The notes: generated by a model not told the origin, from the sequence alone. DNA of 22,547 nt from Promicromonosporaceae bacterium (GCA_009780755.1 WQZL01000016.1:1-22547); one strand, 5' to 3'; counted from the first letter of the stretch, positions 8,610 to 15,658 are shown. Numbers and translations: made by a program.

Positions 8610-8651
8610 CTGTGCACGGGCACAGTAGACATAGAAGCAGGTGCCATGCAA
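8610..8651 (-). promoter_or_regulatory. Promoter and operator of the transport operon
   Basis: On the minus strand TTGCAT (8651-8646), 16 bases and TCTACT (8629-8624) form a -35/-10 pair with the same spacing as at the GH53 gene. The palindrome CTGTGC-ACGG-GCACAG (8610-8625) overlaps the last two bases of the -10, again as at the GH53 promoter. It fits the TGTG-N6-CACA consensus. The start codon at 8563 is about 50 bases downstream. Binding by the linked LacI protein is inferred. Confidence 0.6.
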
Positions 8652-8670
8652 ATGAGAGATTCCTCTTGTG

Positions 8671-8683
8671 GCGCAAATTGCGC
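8671..8683. promoter_or_regulatory. Inverted repeat GCGCAA-A-TTGCGC, candidate second operator type, copy 1
   Basis: A perfect 6-bp inverted repeat with one central base. It lies just upstream of the -35 of the transport promoter. A near copy (11 of 13 bases) lies 63 bp away at 8734-8746. It is unlike the TGTG-N6-CACA sites, so if functional it binds a different protein. No binder can be named from this window. Confidence 0.45.
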
Positions 8684-8733
8684 GTCGGCTAGCGACAACC
8701 GCCCAAAAACCGCGTGATTTAGCCGTTTCGGAC

Positions 8734-8746
8734 ACGCAAAATGCGC
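8734..8746. promoter_or_regulatory. Inverted repeat ACGCAAAATGCGC, candidate second operator type, copy 2
   Basis: The inner arms CGCA/TGCG are perfect, and 11 of 13 bases match the copy at 8671-8683. The start-to-start distance is 63 bp, about six helical turns, which would place two bound dimers on the same DNA face. It lies about 40 bp upstream of the GH42 -10 element. Confidence 0.4.
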
Positions 8747-8787
8747 CAACCCATCATTGTTATCAATACGTTACCGAAATGTGTGGC

Positions 8788-8807
8788 TAAGCTGTGACCG
8801 TACACAG
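8788..8807 (+). promoter_or_regulatory. -10 element and operator of the GH42 gene
   Basis: TAAGCT (8788-8793) overlaps the palindrome CTGTG-ACCGTA-CACAG (8792-8807) exactly as the -10 and operator overlap at the two minus-strand promoters. No good -35 hexamer lies 16-18 bases upstream, so this promoter may need an activator or be weak. The GH42 ATG is about 60 bases downstream, behind GAGGAGAG. The 8564-8864 interval holds this site, the divergent transport promoter and the two CGCAAA-type repeats; I see no gene in it. Confidence 0.55.
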
Positions 8808-8864
8808 ACTCGGTTTGCTCCTGTAAATTGAGCCTGACAAACGCCCGTCTCAACGAGGAGAGAC

Positions 8865-10943
8865 ATGAGTTCCCACTTTGTGCCCGGTCCCACCTACGAT
8901 GGCTGGTTGCCCGGCCTCGATTCGCTCTGCTACGGCGGCGATTACAACCCCGAACACTGGTCGGAGGAGGTCTGGCACGAAGACGTAACTCTGATGCGTG
9001 AGGCCGGGGTGAACCTGGTCAGCGTCGGCATGTGGAACTGGGTGCTGCTGGAACCGCGCGAGGGGGAGTTCGATTTCTCCTACCTCGACCGTCTACTGGA
9101 CCTATTGAACGAAAACGGTGTCAAGGTGGCCCTCGGCACCCCCACCGCTGTGCCACCAGCCTGGTTCTTCCGTGCCTACCCGGACTCTCGCGTGGTGAAC
9201 TCCACCGGCACGGTGATGGCGCCCGGTTCGCGCGGTATGGCCGCTCCCACCTCACCGGATTACCGCCGCCTGGCCAAGCGCATCGCCACCAAGCTGGCCG
9301 AACGCTACGCAAACCACCCGGCCGTGGCGCTCTGGCACATCCACAACGAGTACGGCGCCCCGGTCAACTGGGATTTCTCGGTACACGCCCAGCGCGCCTT
9401 CCCCAAGTGGCTGGCCACCAAGTACGGCACCCTCGACGCCCTCAACCACGCCTGGGGCACTACTTTCTGGGGTCAGGTGTACATGGAGTGGGACGAGATT
9501 TGTCTACCCTCGGCCACCCCTACGGTGGTAAACCCGGCCCAGAAGCTCGACTTCGCCCGTTTCTGTGACGCGATGCTGCGCGAGTGCTACGTGATGGAGC
9601 GCGATGCTATCCGTGAGTTCTCCGACCTGCCGGCCACCACCAATTTCATGGCCATTGCCTGTCCCGGCACCGACCTGTTCGCCTGGGGTAAGGAGGTGGA
9701 CATCGTCTCCAACGATCATTACCTGTGGGCGGCCGATCCCCGCAACTACATTGGCCTGGCGATGGCGGCCGACCTGACCCGTTCCGTGGCCGGGGGCAAG
9801 CCCTGGATGCTGCTGGAGCATTCCACTTCGGCCGTCAACTGGCAGGAGCGCAACGTGGCCAAGCAGCCGGGCGAGGAGCTGCGGAATGCGGCCTCGCACC
9901 TGGGACGCGGCGCTGATGCGATCATGTTCTTCCAGTGGCGAGCCTCCCTGTCGGGGGCGGAGAAGTTCCACTCGGCGATGGTGCCTCATGCGGGCACCGA
10001 TTCGCGCGTGTGGCGCGAGGTGGTCGAGCTTGGCAAGACGCTAACGGCCCTAGAGCCGATGCGCGGCTCCCGCACCGAGGCCAAGGTGGCCCTGCTGTGG
10101 GATCAGGAGTCCCTGTGGGCGCAGGGCACGCAGTGGCACCCCACCGTGGATGCGCAGGGGCTAGAGCGCATGCAAACCTTCTACGAGCGGTTGTGGCGCG
10201 ATGGCATCACAACGGACTTCGCCCATCCGGGGCAGGATCTCACCAAGTACAAGCTGGTAATCGCTCCGGCGTCGTACCTGCTGACAAAGGAATCGGCCGC
10301 GAATCTGACCGAGTATGTTCGCGGTGGCGGCACGTTGCTCGTCTCGTACTTCTCTGGCATTGTCGATGAGCATGACCGCATCCATGCCGGTGGGTTCATG
10401 TCGCCGCTGCGCGAGGTACTCGGCGTGTGGATCGAGGAGTTCTTGCCGCTGCGGGCAGGCGATACGTTGCGCATCTTGGATCTGGAACGCCCTGAACCGA
10501 AGGCGGCGACAAGCCGCCCGGCCGACTTCGTGTTGACGGGCACGGTTTGGGCCGATCATCTGCGGCTCGATGGCGCGCAGGTGCAGGCCACCTACGCCGA
10601 CGGCCCGCTGCCGGGTGGCGCCGCGATTACCCGCAACGAGCTGGGCGAGGGTAAGGGTTGGTACCTATCCACCCAGCTATGCGTCGATGATTTGGCTCCC
10701 CTAATGGAGCGGGTCTACGTGGATAGCGGCCTGTGGACCTCCGGCCTGCCCGACGGTGTGGAGATGATACGCCGCATCGCCGACGATGCTTTGTACACCA
10801 TCGCCATCAACCACACGGATATGCCCTTCTCGATGATGGTCGCCGATGGCCACGTCGATCTGTTGGACAACACTCCGGTGGGCGCTGGCCTGCTCATCCC
10901 CGCCAAAGGCGTCCGCATGGTGCGCAAGCCACTGACCGACTAA
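8865..10943 (+). CDS. ganA: GH42 beta-galactosidase (galacto-oligosaccharide-cleaving, intracellular)
   Basis: A 692-residue GH42 enzyme without a signal peptide, so cytoplasmic. The N-terminal barrel begins with YGGDYNPEHW and MWNWVLLEPREG. E162 in WHIHNEYG fits the acid/base and E318 in WMLLEHST the nucleophile. AMVPHAG near 370 and the trimerisation-type middle domain (about 400-615) follow, then a small C-terminal beta domain. The length is typical for the family. The start ATG follows CGAGGAGAG. It removes galactose from imported beta-1,4-galacto-oligosaccharides, feeding galK 95 bases downstream. It is divergent from the transport operon and carries the shared operator motif. The family and residues are clear; preference for galactobiose/triose rather than lactose is inferred from the linked GH53. 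Confidence 0.95.
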   Translation: MSSHFVPGPTYDGWLPGLDSLCYGGDYNPEHWSEEVWHEDVTLMREAGVNLVSVGMWNWVLLEPREGEFDFSYLDRLLDLLNENGVKVALGTPTAVPPAWFFRAYPDSRVVNSTGTVMAPGSRGMAAPTSPDYRRLAKRIATKLAERYANHPAVALWHIHNEYGAPVNWDFSVHAQRAFPKWLATKYGTLDALNHAWGTTFWGQVYMEWDEICLPSATPTVVNPAQKLDFARFCDAMLRECYVMERDAIREFSDLPATTNFMAIACPGTDLFAWGKEVDIVSNDHYLWAADPRNYIGLAMAADLTRSVAGGKPWMLLEHSTSAVNWQERNVAKQPGEELRNAASHLGRGADAIMFFQWRASLSGAEKFHSAMVPHAGTDSRVWREVVELGKTLTALEPMRGSRTEAKVALLWDQESLWAQGTQWHPTVDAQGLERMQTFYERLWRDGITTDFAHPGQDLTKYKLVIAPASYLLTKESAANLTEYVRGGGTLLVSYFSGIVDEHDRIHAGGFMSPLREVLGVWIEEFLPLRAGDTLRILDLERPEPKAATSRPADFVLTGTVWADHLRLDGAQVQATYADGPLPGGAAITRNELGEGKGWYLSTQLCVDDLAPLMERVYVDSGLWTSGLPDGVEMIRRIADDALYTIAINHTDMPFSMMVADGHVDLLDNTPVGAGLLIPAKGVRMVRKPLTD

Positions 10944-10947
10944 CCGC

Positions 10948-11013
10948 GAGATCGGCAATCGTGGCTGAGATCGGCAGGTCTCCCTGCCGATCTCAGCCCT
11001 AAGTACCGATCTC
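10948..11013 (+). repeat. Nested inverted repeats between GH42 and galK
   Basis: An exact 15-bp inverted repeat, GGCTGAGATCGGCAG (10963-10977) and its complement (10984-10998), has a 6-base loop. It is enclosed by another pair, GAGATCGG (10948-10955) and CCGATCTC (11006-11013). The core GAGATCGG is thus present in both the inner and outer arms. No T-run follows, so it is not a standard terminator; it may modulate read-through from GH42 into galK or stabilise the 3' end. Confidence 0.65.
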
Positions 11014-11038
11014 ACGTAACTACATTAAGGAGAGTGAC

Positions 11039-12301
11039 ATGCAGCAGGTCGAGTGGTTAGCGGCGTGGGTTCCAGACGAGGGAGCCACGCGCGGGCGTGA
11101 GCTGTTCTCCCGCACCTTCGACGGGGAGTCCGATGGCGTCTGGTCTGCTCCAGGCAGAGTCAACGTGATCGGCGAACACACCGATTACAACGCCGGGCTG
11201 TGCCTGCCGACGGCCCTGCCGCATCGCACGTATGTGGCGTTGCGGCGGCGAGCGGATGACATGGTAAAGCTAGCCTCCGCGCAGACCGACGAGCAGTGGA
11301 CGGCGTCACTAGCCGACGTGGCTCCCGGCGCGGTTTCCGGCTGGGGTGCCTACGTGGCCGGCGTGGCCTGGGCGCTGCGCGAGGCCGGTTATCCGGTGGG
11401 CGGCTTCGAGGCGACGGTGGATTCCTGCGTGCCGTTCGGCGCCTCGCTGTCGAGTTCAGCGGCGCTGGAGTGCGCGACGGCCGCCGCCCTGGATGCGACG
11501 TTTGAGCTTGGGCTGATGGACTCCGTTGATGGGCGACGCGTTCTGATCGCTGCTTGCATCCGAGCCGAGAATGAGATCGCCGGGGCCGCAACGGGTGGCC
11601 TCGACCATGCGGCTGCCCTGCTCTGTCAGCCCGGTCATGCCCTGGCGCTGGACTTTCGCCCCGGTCTCCCCCCGGATGAGTTCGCCCAGTTGACCCCCTT
11701 CGATCTAGCCGCAGCCGGACTGACCCTGTTGGTGATCGACAGCCGCGCCCCGCATCAGCTGGTGGACGGCCAGTACGCCGCGCGTCGCGCCTCCTGCGAG
11801 CAGGCTGCCGAACTGCTGGGCGTGTCGTCTCTACGTGAGGTGCCAATCGACGGGCTGCTCACGGCCTCGGAGGTGCTGTTCGACGCCGTTCCCAACGAAG
11901 CAGAGGCGAAGCTGCTCTGTCGTCGGATGCGACACGTCGTCACCGAAATCGCCCGCACGGCAGAGTTCATTGCGCTGGTGCGCACCGGTCTCGGTTCCGA
12001 TGGCGTACCGAATGAGGCGGCCGTCACCCGCGCGGGCGAGCTAATGAACGCCTCGCATGACTCCCTGCGTGACGACTACGAGGTAACCGTGCGCGAAACC
12101 GATCTGGCCGTGGAGGCTAGCCGGGCTGCCGGGGCTATCGGTGCCCGGATGACCGGTGGCGGCTTTGGTGGCTCCACCATCGCCCTGGTGCGTGCCGGAG
12201 AGGTTGATGCCGTGGCGGCCGCGGTACATGCCGCCTTTGTCGACGCGGGCCTTACCGCCCCCGGCTTCCTCCTGGCCCCGCCCTCGGCGGCAGCCTTCTG
12301 A
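11039..12301 (+). CDS. galK: Galactokinase
   Basis: A 420-residue GHMP-family kinase that phosphorylates galactose to galactose-1-phosphate with ATP. The galactokinase signature GRVNVIGEHTDYN is at 39-51. The phosphate-binding loop PFGASLSSSAALE is at about 131-143, and the third GHMP motif TGGGFGGSTIAL at about 371-382. D189 in GGLDHAAAL takes the place of the catalytic base; GalK proteins usually have GxMDQ here, so the neighbouring L and H are slightly unusual. ATG 11039 follows AAGGAGAG by 6 bases. It lies between the galactose-releasing GH42 and the uridylyltransferase, consistent with one pathway. Length and motifs leave little doubt on function. Confidence 0.96.
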   Translation: MQQVEWLAAWVPDEGATRGRELFSRTFDGESDGVWSAPGRVNVIGEHTDYNAGLCLPTALPHRTYVALRRRADDMVKLASAQTDEQWTASLADVAPGAVSGWGAYVAGVAWALREAGYPVGGFEATVDSCVPFGASLSSSAALECATAAALDATFELGLMDSVDGRRVLIAACIRAENEIAGAATGGLDHAAALLCQPGHALALDFRPGLPPDEFAQLTPFDLAAAGLTLLVIDSRAPHQLVDGQYAARRASCEQAAELLGVSSLREVPIDGLLTASEVLFDAVPNEAEAKLLCRRMRHVVTEIARTAEFIALVRTGLGSDGVPNEAAVTRAGELMNASHDSLRDDYEVTVRETDLAVEASRAAGAIGARMTGGGFGGSTIALVRAGEVDAVAAAVHAAFVDAGLTAPGFLLAPPSAAAF

Positions 12302-12313
12302 TCTGAGTCGGAT

Positions 12314-12395
12314 GGTTGAGTAGGGAGCGTAGCGACCGTGTCGAAACCATCACCATGCGAGTACAGCGGTTTCGACACGTCGCTCCTACTCAACC
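12314..12395 (+). repeat. REP-like long palindrome between galK and the uridylyltransferase gene
   Basis: The left arm 12314-12348 opens GGTTGAGTAGGGAGCG and closes GTGTCGAAACC. The right arm 12368-12395 opens GGTTTCGACACG and closes GCTCCTACTCAACC. The arms pair over about 27 bases, with extra bases (a G, a TAGC block and a C) bulged in the left arm; the loop is 19 bases. This matches the general look of palindromic GGTTTCGACACGCTCGCT...CTCAACC units that I recall as scattered between genes in many actinobacteria. It may act as a transcript-processing or termination hairpin, or be a mobile REP-type unit. Confidence 0.75.
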
Positions 12396-12436
12396 GCCCG
12401 GTAGACCAATCATCCGAACCAATGAAGTGAGCTTCC

Positions 12437-13843
12437 ATGAGTAACCACGGCCTAGAACTGGCTAAGCGCAAGATGGTGGATGCGGGCGTTGCCCCGGCCG
12501 CGATTGACACCTTTGCCCAGTTGTACCGTCTGCTGGAGTCCGGTGCTACGGGCCTGATCCGCGAGACCGATGTGGACCCCCTGCCTCAGTTGCCGCGCGC
12601 CGACGACCTTGAATTGACCGCTACAGAATGCGCCGCCGCGCTAGCCAAGACGGCGATCATTAAGCTCAACGGTGGCCTGGGTACGTCGATGGGCATGAAT
12701 AAGGCCAAGTCGCTGTTGCCCGTGCGTCGTACCGCCGAGGGCGAGGAGTTCACCTTCCTTGACGTGATCGTGCGACAGATTCGCACCGCCCGGCACCTGA
12801 CCGGCGCGCGGTTGCCGCTGCTGTTGATGAATTCTTTTCGCACCCGTGACGATTCTCTGACGGCGCTGGCCAAGTATCCCGATCTGTCCGTTGGCGACCT
12901 GCCGCTGGACTTCCTGCAAAACCAGGAACCTAAGCTGACCGCCGACACCCTAGAACCCGTTGAGTGGCCCACCAATCCCGAACTCGAATGGTGTCCGCCC
13001 GGCCACGGAGACCTGTATCCGGCCTTGCACGCGAACGGCATCGTCCGGGCGCTGCTGGCGGCGGGCTTTAGGTACGCCTCGGTGTCGAATGCGGACAATC
13101 TGGGCGCCGCCCCGAACGCGCGAATCGCCGCCTGGTTCGCGGCGTCGGGCGCCCCGTACGCCGCCGAGATGTGCCTGAAGACCCCGGCCGATGTCAAGGG
13201 TGGACAGTTGGTGGTACGCAAGGCCGACGGTCGCATCATCCAGCGCGAGACCGCGCAGACCCATCCAGACGATATGGCGATCAGCCTGGACCCGACCCGG
13301 CACAGGTACTTCCACACGAACAACCTCTGGTTTGATCTGGTGGCACTCGATGCCGAACTAACCCGCACGGGCGGCGCCCTGGAGCTGCCGCTGATTCGCA
13401 ACGCCAAGACGGTTGACCCCGCCGACCCCACCTCGACGCTGGTGATCCAGCTGGAGTCGGCGATGGGCGCGGCCGTGGCCGTATTCGAGGGCGCCACGGC
13501 CATTGAGGTAGGCCGCGAGCGCTTCTTGCCCGTCAAGACCACCAACGATCTGCTGGTGCTGCGCTCCGACGTGTACGGCTTTGCTGGCAACGGCTATCTG
13601 GAGGCGCAGGTGCCCGCGCCCCTGGTTGCCCTCTCCCCCGCCTATAAGACCATCGCGGCCTTCGATGCTCGCTTCCCCGATGGCCCACCTTCGCTGCGTG
13701 AGGCTACCTCGTTGACCGTCGAGGGCGATTGGACCTTTGGGCGAAATGTGACGGTTTCCGGCGATGCGGTTTTGCCTGATGCGGGCGTCCCGGCTACCGT
13801 GCCACCGCGCGCGCTCATCACTAGCAAAGGAATCCAGGCATGA
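12437..13843 (+). CDS. UTP-glucose/galactose-1-phosphate uridylyltransferase (eukaryotic-type UGP)
   Basis: A 468-residue member of the UDPGP family, as in eukaryotic UDP-glucose pyrophosphorylase, not the bacterial GalU or the HIT-type GalT. The nucleotide loop KLNGGLGTSMGMNKAKSLLP is at about 76-95, SNADNLGA at 217-224 and HTNNLWF near 292-298. The C-terminal part contains a left-handed beta-helix-like stretch (FGRNVTVSGDAVLP). Between galK and galE it most likely makes UDP-galactose from Gal-1-P and UTP, and can run back from UDP-glucose to Glc-1-P. Bifidobacterial LnpC/GalT2 proteins do this in place of GalT. The stop overlaps the galE start by 4 bases (ATGA). The family is clear; acceptance of galactose-1-phosphate is inferred from context. 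Confidence 0.92.
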   Translation: MSNHGLELAKRKMVDAGVAPAAIDTFAQLYRLLESGATGLIRETDVDPLPQLPRADDLELTATECAAALAKTAIIKLNGGLGTSMGMNKAKSLLPVRRTAEGEEFTFLDVIVRQIRTARHLTGARLPLLLMNSFRTRDDSLTALAKYPDLSVGDLPLDFLQNQEPKLTADTLEPVEWPTNPELEWCPPGHGDLYPALHANGIVRALLAAGFRYASVSNADNLGAAPNARIAAWFAASGAPYAAEMCLKTPADVKGGQLVVRKADGRIIQRETAQTHPDDMAISLDPTRHRYFHTNNLWFDLVALDAELTRTGGALELPLIRNAKTVDPADPTSTLVIQLESAMGAAVAVFEGATAIEVGRERFLPVKTTNDLLVLRSDVYGFAGNGYLEAQVPAPLVALSPAYKTIAAFDARFPDGPPSLREATSLTVEGDWTFGRNVTVSGDAVLPDAGVPATVPPRALITSKGIQA

Positions 13844-14820
13844 CCATCCTCGTTACCGGCGGCGCCGGTTACATCGGCGCCCATGTAGTTAGGCTGCTCC
13901 GGCAGCGCGGCGAGAGGGTTGTCGTGGTTGACGATCTCTCCACCGGCTCGGCCTCCCGTATCGGGGATGAGCCGCTGGTCAGGCTGGACTTGGCCGCGCC
14001 CGAGGCGGTGGCCGTACTCACCGATGCGATGCTTGAACACAAGGTGGCGGCGGTGATCCATTTTGCCGCCCGCAAGCAGGTGGGCGAGTCTGTGGCGAAA
14101 CCGGCCTGGTACTACCAGCAGAACGTGGGCGGTATGGCCAACCTGGTTCAAGCTATGGAAAACGCGAGGGTGGATCGGCTGGTGTTTTCCTCATCGGCCG
14201 CCACCTACGGGCAACCCGATGTGGGGTTGGTTACCGAGGATATGGCCGGGGCCGCGATCAACCCCTACGGTGAGACCAAGGTGATCGGCGAGTGGCTGGG
14301 GCGCGCGGCTGGAGTGGCCTGGGGCTGCCGTTTTGTGGCGTTGCGCTACTTCAATGTGGCCGGGGCTGGCTGGCCCGAGCTGGGCGACCCGGCCGTCTTG
14401 AACCTGGTGCCGATGGTGCTGGATAAGCTGGAACTGGGGGAAAAGCCCAGGGTGTTCGGCGATGACTACCCCACTCCCGATGGCACCTGCATCCGCGACT
14501 ACATTCATGTTCTCGATCTGGCCAAGGCGCACCTGGCTGCCCTGGACTATCTCGACCAGGAGGAGCGTCCCCACGATGCCTTCAACGTGGGCACCGGCAC
14601 CGGTTCCTCGGTCAAGGAGGTAATCGACGAGATTGGCCGGGCTTCTGGCCTGGACGTGACCTCCGAGGTACTCCCCCGCCGCGCCGGCGACCCGGCTCGC
14701 CTGGTTGGCTCCCCCGAACTGATCGAGAAAACCCTGGGCTGGCGTGCCGAGGCGGGGTTGTCCGAGATTATCGCCTCGGCCTGGGAAGCCTGGCAGACCG
14801 GCCCCCGCCACATCGGGTGA
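13840..14820 (+). CDS. galE: UDP-glucose 4-epimerase
   Basis: A 326-residue short-chain dehydrogenase/reductase. The NAD-binding motif TGGAGYIG is at 6-13. Y143 and K147 of PYGETK form the catalytic YxxxK pair, and the serine region SSSAATYG lies upstream. Later GalE-type landmarks include LRYFNVAGA, GDDYPTPDGTCIRDYIHVLDLAKAH and FNVGTGTGSS. It interconverts UDP-galactose and UDP-glucose using bound NAD. It is translationally coupled to the uridylyltransferase gene by a 4-base ATGA overlap, and the pair closes the galactose pathway. It converges on the toxin gene after 5 bases. The length is normal and the start is fixed by the overlap. Confidence 0.96.
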   Translation: MTILVTGGAGYIGAHVVRLLRQRGERVVVVDDLSTGSASRIGDEPLVRLDLAAPEAVAVLTDAMLEHKVAAVIHFAARKQVGESVAKPAWYYQQNVGGMANLVQAMENARVDRLVFSSSAATYGQPDVGLVTEDMAGAAINPYGETKVIGEWLGRAAGVAWGCRFVALRYFNVAGAGWPELGDPAVLNLVPMVLDKLELGEKPRVFGDDYPTPDGTCIRDYIHVLDLAKAHLAALDYLDQEERPHDAFNVGTGTGSSVKEVIDEIGRASGLDVTSEVLPRRAGDPARLVGSPELIEKTLGWRAEAGLSEIIASAWEAWQTGPRHIG

Positions 14821-14825
14821 TGCTT

Positions 14826-15110
14826 TTAGCGGGGGCGATAGGCGTCCGCGCGGTGCAGCACGTCGTAGATGCGCACGGTTTGCGCATCGTCGTCGATCTC
14901 GATTAGCACCCGGTAGGAGCCTCGATATGCCGAGCGCTTACCCTCGAAGGGTGCGTGCAGCGCCTTGCTTACCCGATACGGATTTGTGGTCAGGGGGCCA
15001 TCGGCGAATGCGGCTACCGCGTCCACCACGGTGCGAGGTAGGCGTCCCATAGCCTTGGCTGCGGATGATGACCAGATAACCTGCCATTGCGGCTCAGGAG
15101 CCTCAGGCAC
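14826..15110 (-). CDS. RelE/ParE-superfamily toxin of a type II toxin-antitoxin pair
   Basis: About 94 residues of RelE fold: WQVIWSSSAAKAMGRLP at the N-terminus, PYRVSKALHAPFEGKRSAYRGSYRVLIEID in the middle and VRIYDVLHRADAYRP at the end. The late basic and aromatic residues are those used by RelE enzymes to cut ribosome-bound mRNA. The start is taken as GTG 15110, 8 bases inside the antitoxin gene, with GAGGCGA as ribosome site; TTG at 15122 is an alternative. The overlap couples its translation to the upstream antitoxin, as is usual. The gene runs head-on into galE with a 5-base gap. The family is confident; mRNA cleavage is not shown by sequence alone. Confidence 0.88.
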   Translation of the reverse strand: MPEAPEPQWQVIWSSSAAKAMGRLPRTVVDAVAAFADGPLTTNPYRVSKALHAPFEGKRSAYRGSYRVLIEIDDDAQTVRIYDVLHRADAYRPR

Positions 15111-15369
15111 GACTCGCCTCAAGCATCTCCTGGGTGGTCATGGTTCTTCCGGCCATGAAGTCGGCGTCGGCAGCCGCGACCCGGCTTAGCGTCCCCGGCG
15201 AGTTGAGCCAGACCAGCGTCTCCTCAAGTTCTGTCAGTTCCTCTACCGCGACCAGCATCGCCGCCGGGCGGCCATGCCGGGTAAGCATTACTCGGTCATG
15301 CGTACTTGCCACCTCATCTACCAGCGCGGATAAGTGAGTTTTCGCCTCAGTAACGGGAAGAGTCTGCAT
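15103..15369 (-). CDS. Phd/YefM-family antitoxin
   Basis: An 88-residue antitoxin. The N-terminus LPVTEAKTHLSALVDEVAST and VMLTRHGRPAAMLVAVEEL are the standard Phd/YefM DNA-binding fold. The acidic C-terminal half (EETLVWLNSPG to MLEASRA) should wrap and neutralise the RelE-type partner encoded immediately downstream with an 8-base overlap. It probably represses its own operon, alone and with the toxin. A promoter and an 8-bp direct repeat lie just upstream (15380-15408). The ribosome site before ATG 15369 is weak. Confidence 0.9.
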   Translation of the reverse strand: MQTLPVTEAKTHLSALVDEVASTHDRVMLTRHGRPAAMLVAVEELTELEETLVWLNSPGTLSRVAAADADFMAGRTMTTQEMLEASRA

Positions 15370-15379
15370 GTTCTCAGAC

Positions 15380-15408
15380 TAACAACACCCAACCAAAAAT
15401 CCAACCAA
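15380..15408 (-). promoter_or_regulatory. Toxin-antitoxin promoter with direct-repeat operator
   Basis: On the minus strand TTGGTT (15408-15403), a 17-base spacer and TTGTTA (15385-15380) form a good -35/-10 pair, ending 10 bases before the antitoxin ATG. Plus-strand CCAACCAA occurs twice (15389-15396 and 15401-15408), 12 bp apart, covering the -35 and spacer. This is the position expected for autorepression by the antitoxin complex. Confidence 0.5.
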
Positions 15409-15442
15409 TTTCGCATCGGGTAAGTCCGACCTCAACAAACAC

Positions 15443-15476
15443 AGTACCCCCGGCTGCGACTGCGGCCGGGGGTACT
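15443..15476 (+). terminator. GC-rich hairpin, possible terminator or leader structure
   Basis: Perfect 12-bp arms AGTACCCCCGGC and GCCGGGGGTACT enclose a 10-base loop. The downstream plus-strand sequence (TATGCTTCTAAT) is only moderately T-rich. A second perfect hairpin, GTGGGGC/GCCCCAC (15489-15508), follows. Both precede the ribosome site of the microprotein gene, so they may belong to its 5' leader instead. Confidence 0.5.
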
Positions 15477-15530
15477 TATGCTTCTAATGTGGGGCAACCC
15501 GGCCCCACCTTGGAGGAAGGAAGGATCACG

Positions 15531-15623
15531 ATGGACACCTTACAAGTCATCGCGGTTCTCCTGGCTCTTCCCTGTGCAATCCTTGCGGCGATCAAACTGA
15601 TCGAGCAAGTAAAGCGCCGGTAA
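15531..15623 (+). CDS. Putative 30-residue hydrophobic membrane microprotein
   Basis: ATG 15531 follows a strong purine-rich ribosome site (GGAGGAAGGAAGGA). The product is MDTLQVIAVLLA then LPCAILAAIKLIE and QVKRR: one transmembrane helix (about residues 4-24) with a basic C-terminal tail, ending at TAA 15623. Helix followed by positive tail is typical of small membrane toxins, holin-like peptides and small regulatory membrane proteins. Two perfect hairpins precede it and one follows. It is not obviously co-transcribed with the flanking genes. I do not recognise a family. The size makes a chance frame possible, but the ribosome site and hydrophobic pattern argue for translation. Confidence 0.5.
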   Translation: MDTLQVIAVLLALPCAILAAIKLIEQVKRR

Positions 15624-15630
15624 GGCCAGG

Positions 15631-15658
15631 CCGGGCGGCGGTGGTAGCCGTCGCCCGG
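15631..15658 (+). terminator. Hairpin downstream of the microprotein gene
   Basis: CCGGGCG (15631-15637) pairs with CGCCCGG (15652-15658). It extends inward by GCGG/CCGT, giving an 11-bp stem with one G-U pair and a 6-base loop. The tail TACCTTCCCCTTC is pyrimidine-rich but not a proper T-run. A partial terminator 8 bases after the microprotein stop is the simplest reading. Confidence 0.5.

Noticed and set aside
8564..8749. N-terminal extension of the binding protein to 8749
   Set aside because: It would bury the lipoprotein signal peptide inside the protein and contains the promoter and operator.
11160..11846. 228-codon minus-strand frame
   Set aside because: Antisense to galK, with R/P/T-rich composition typical of a reverse shadow.
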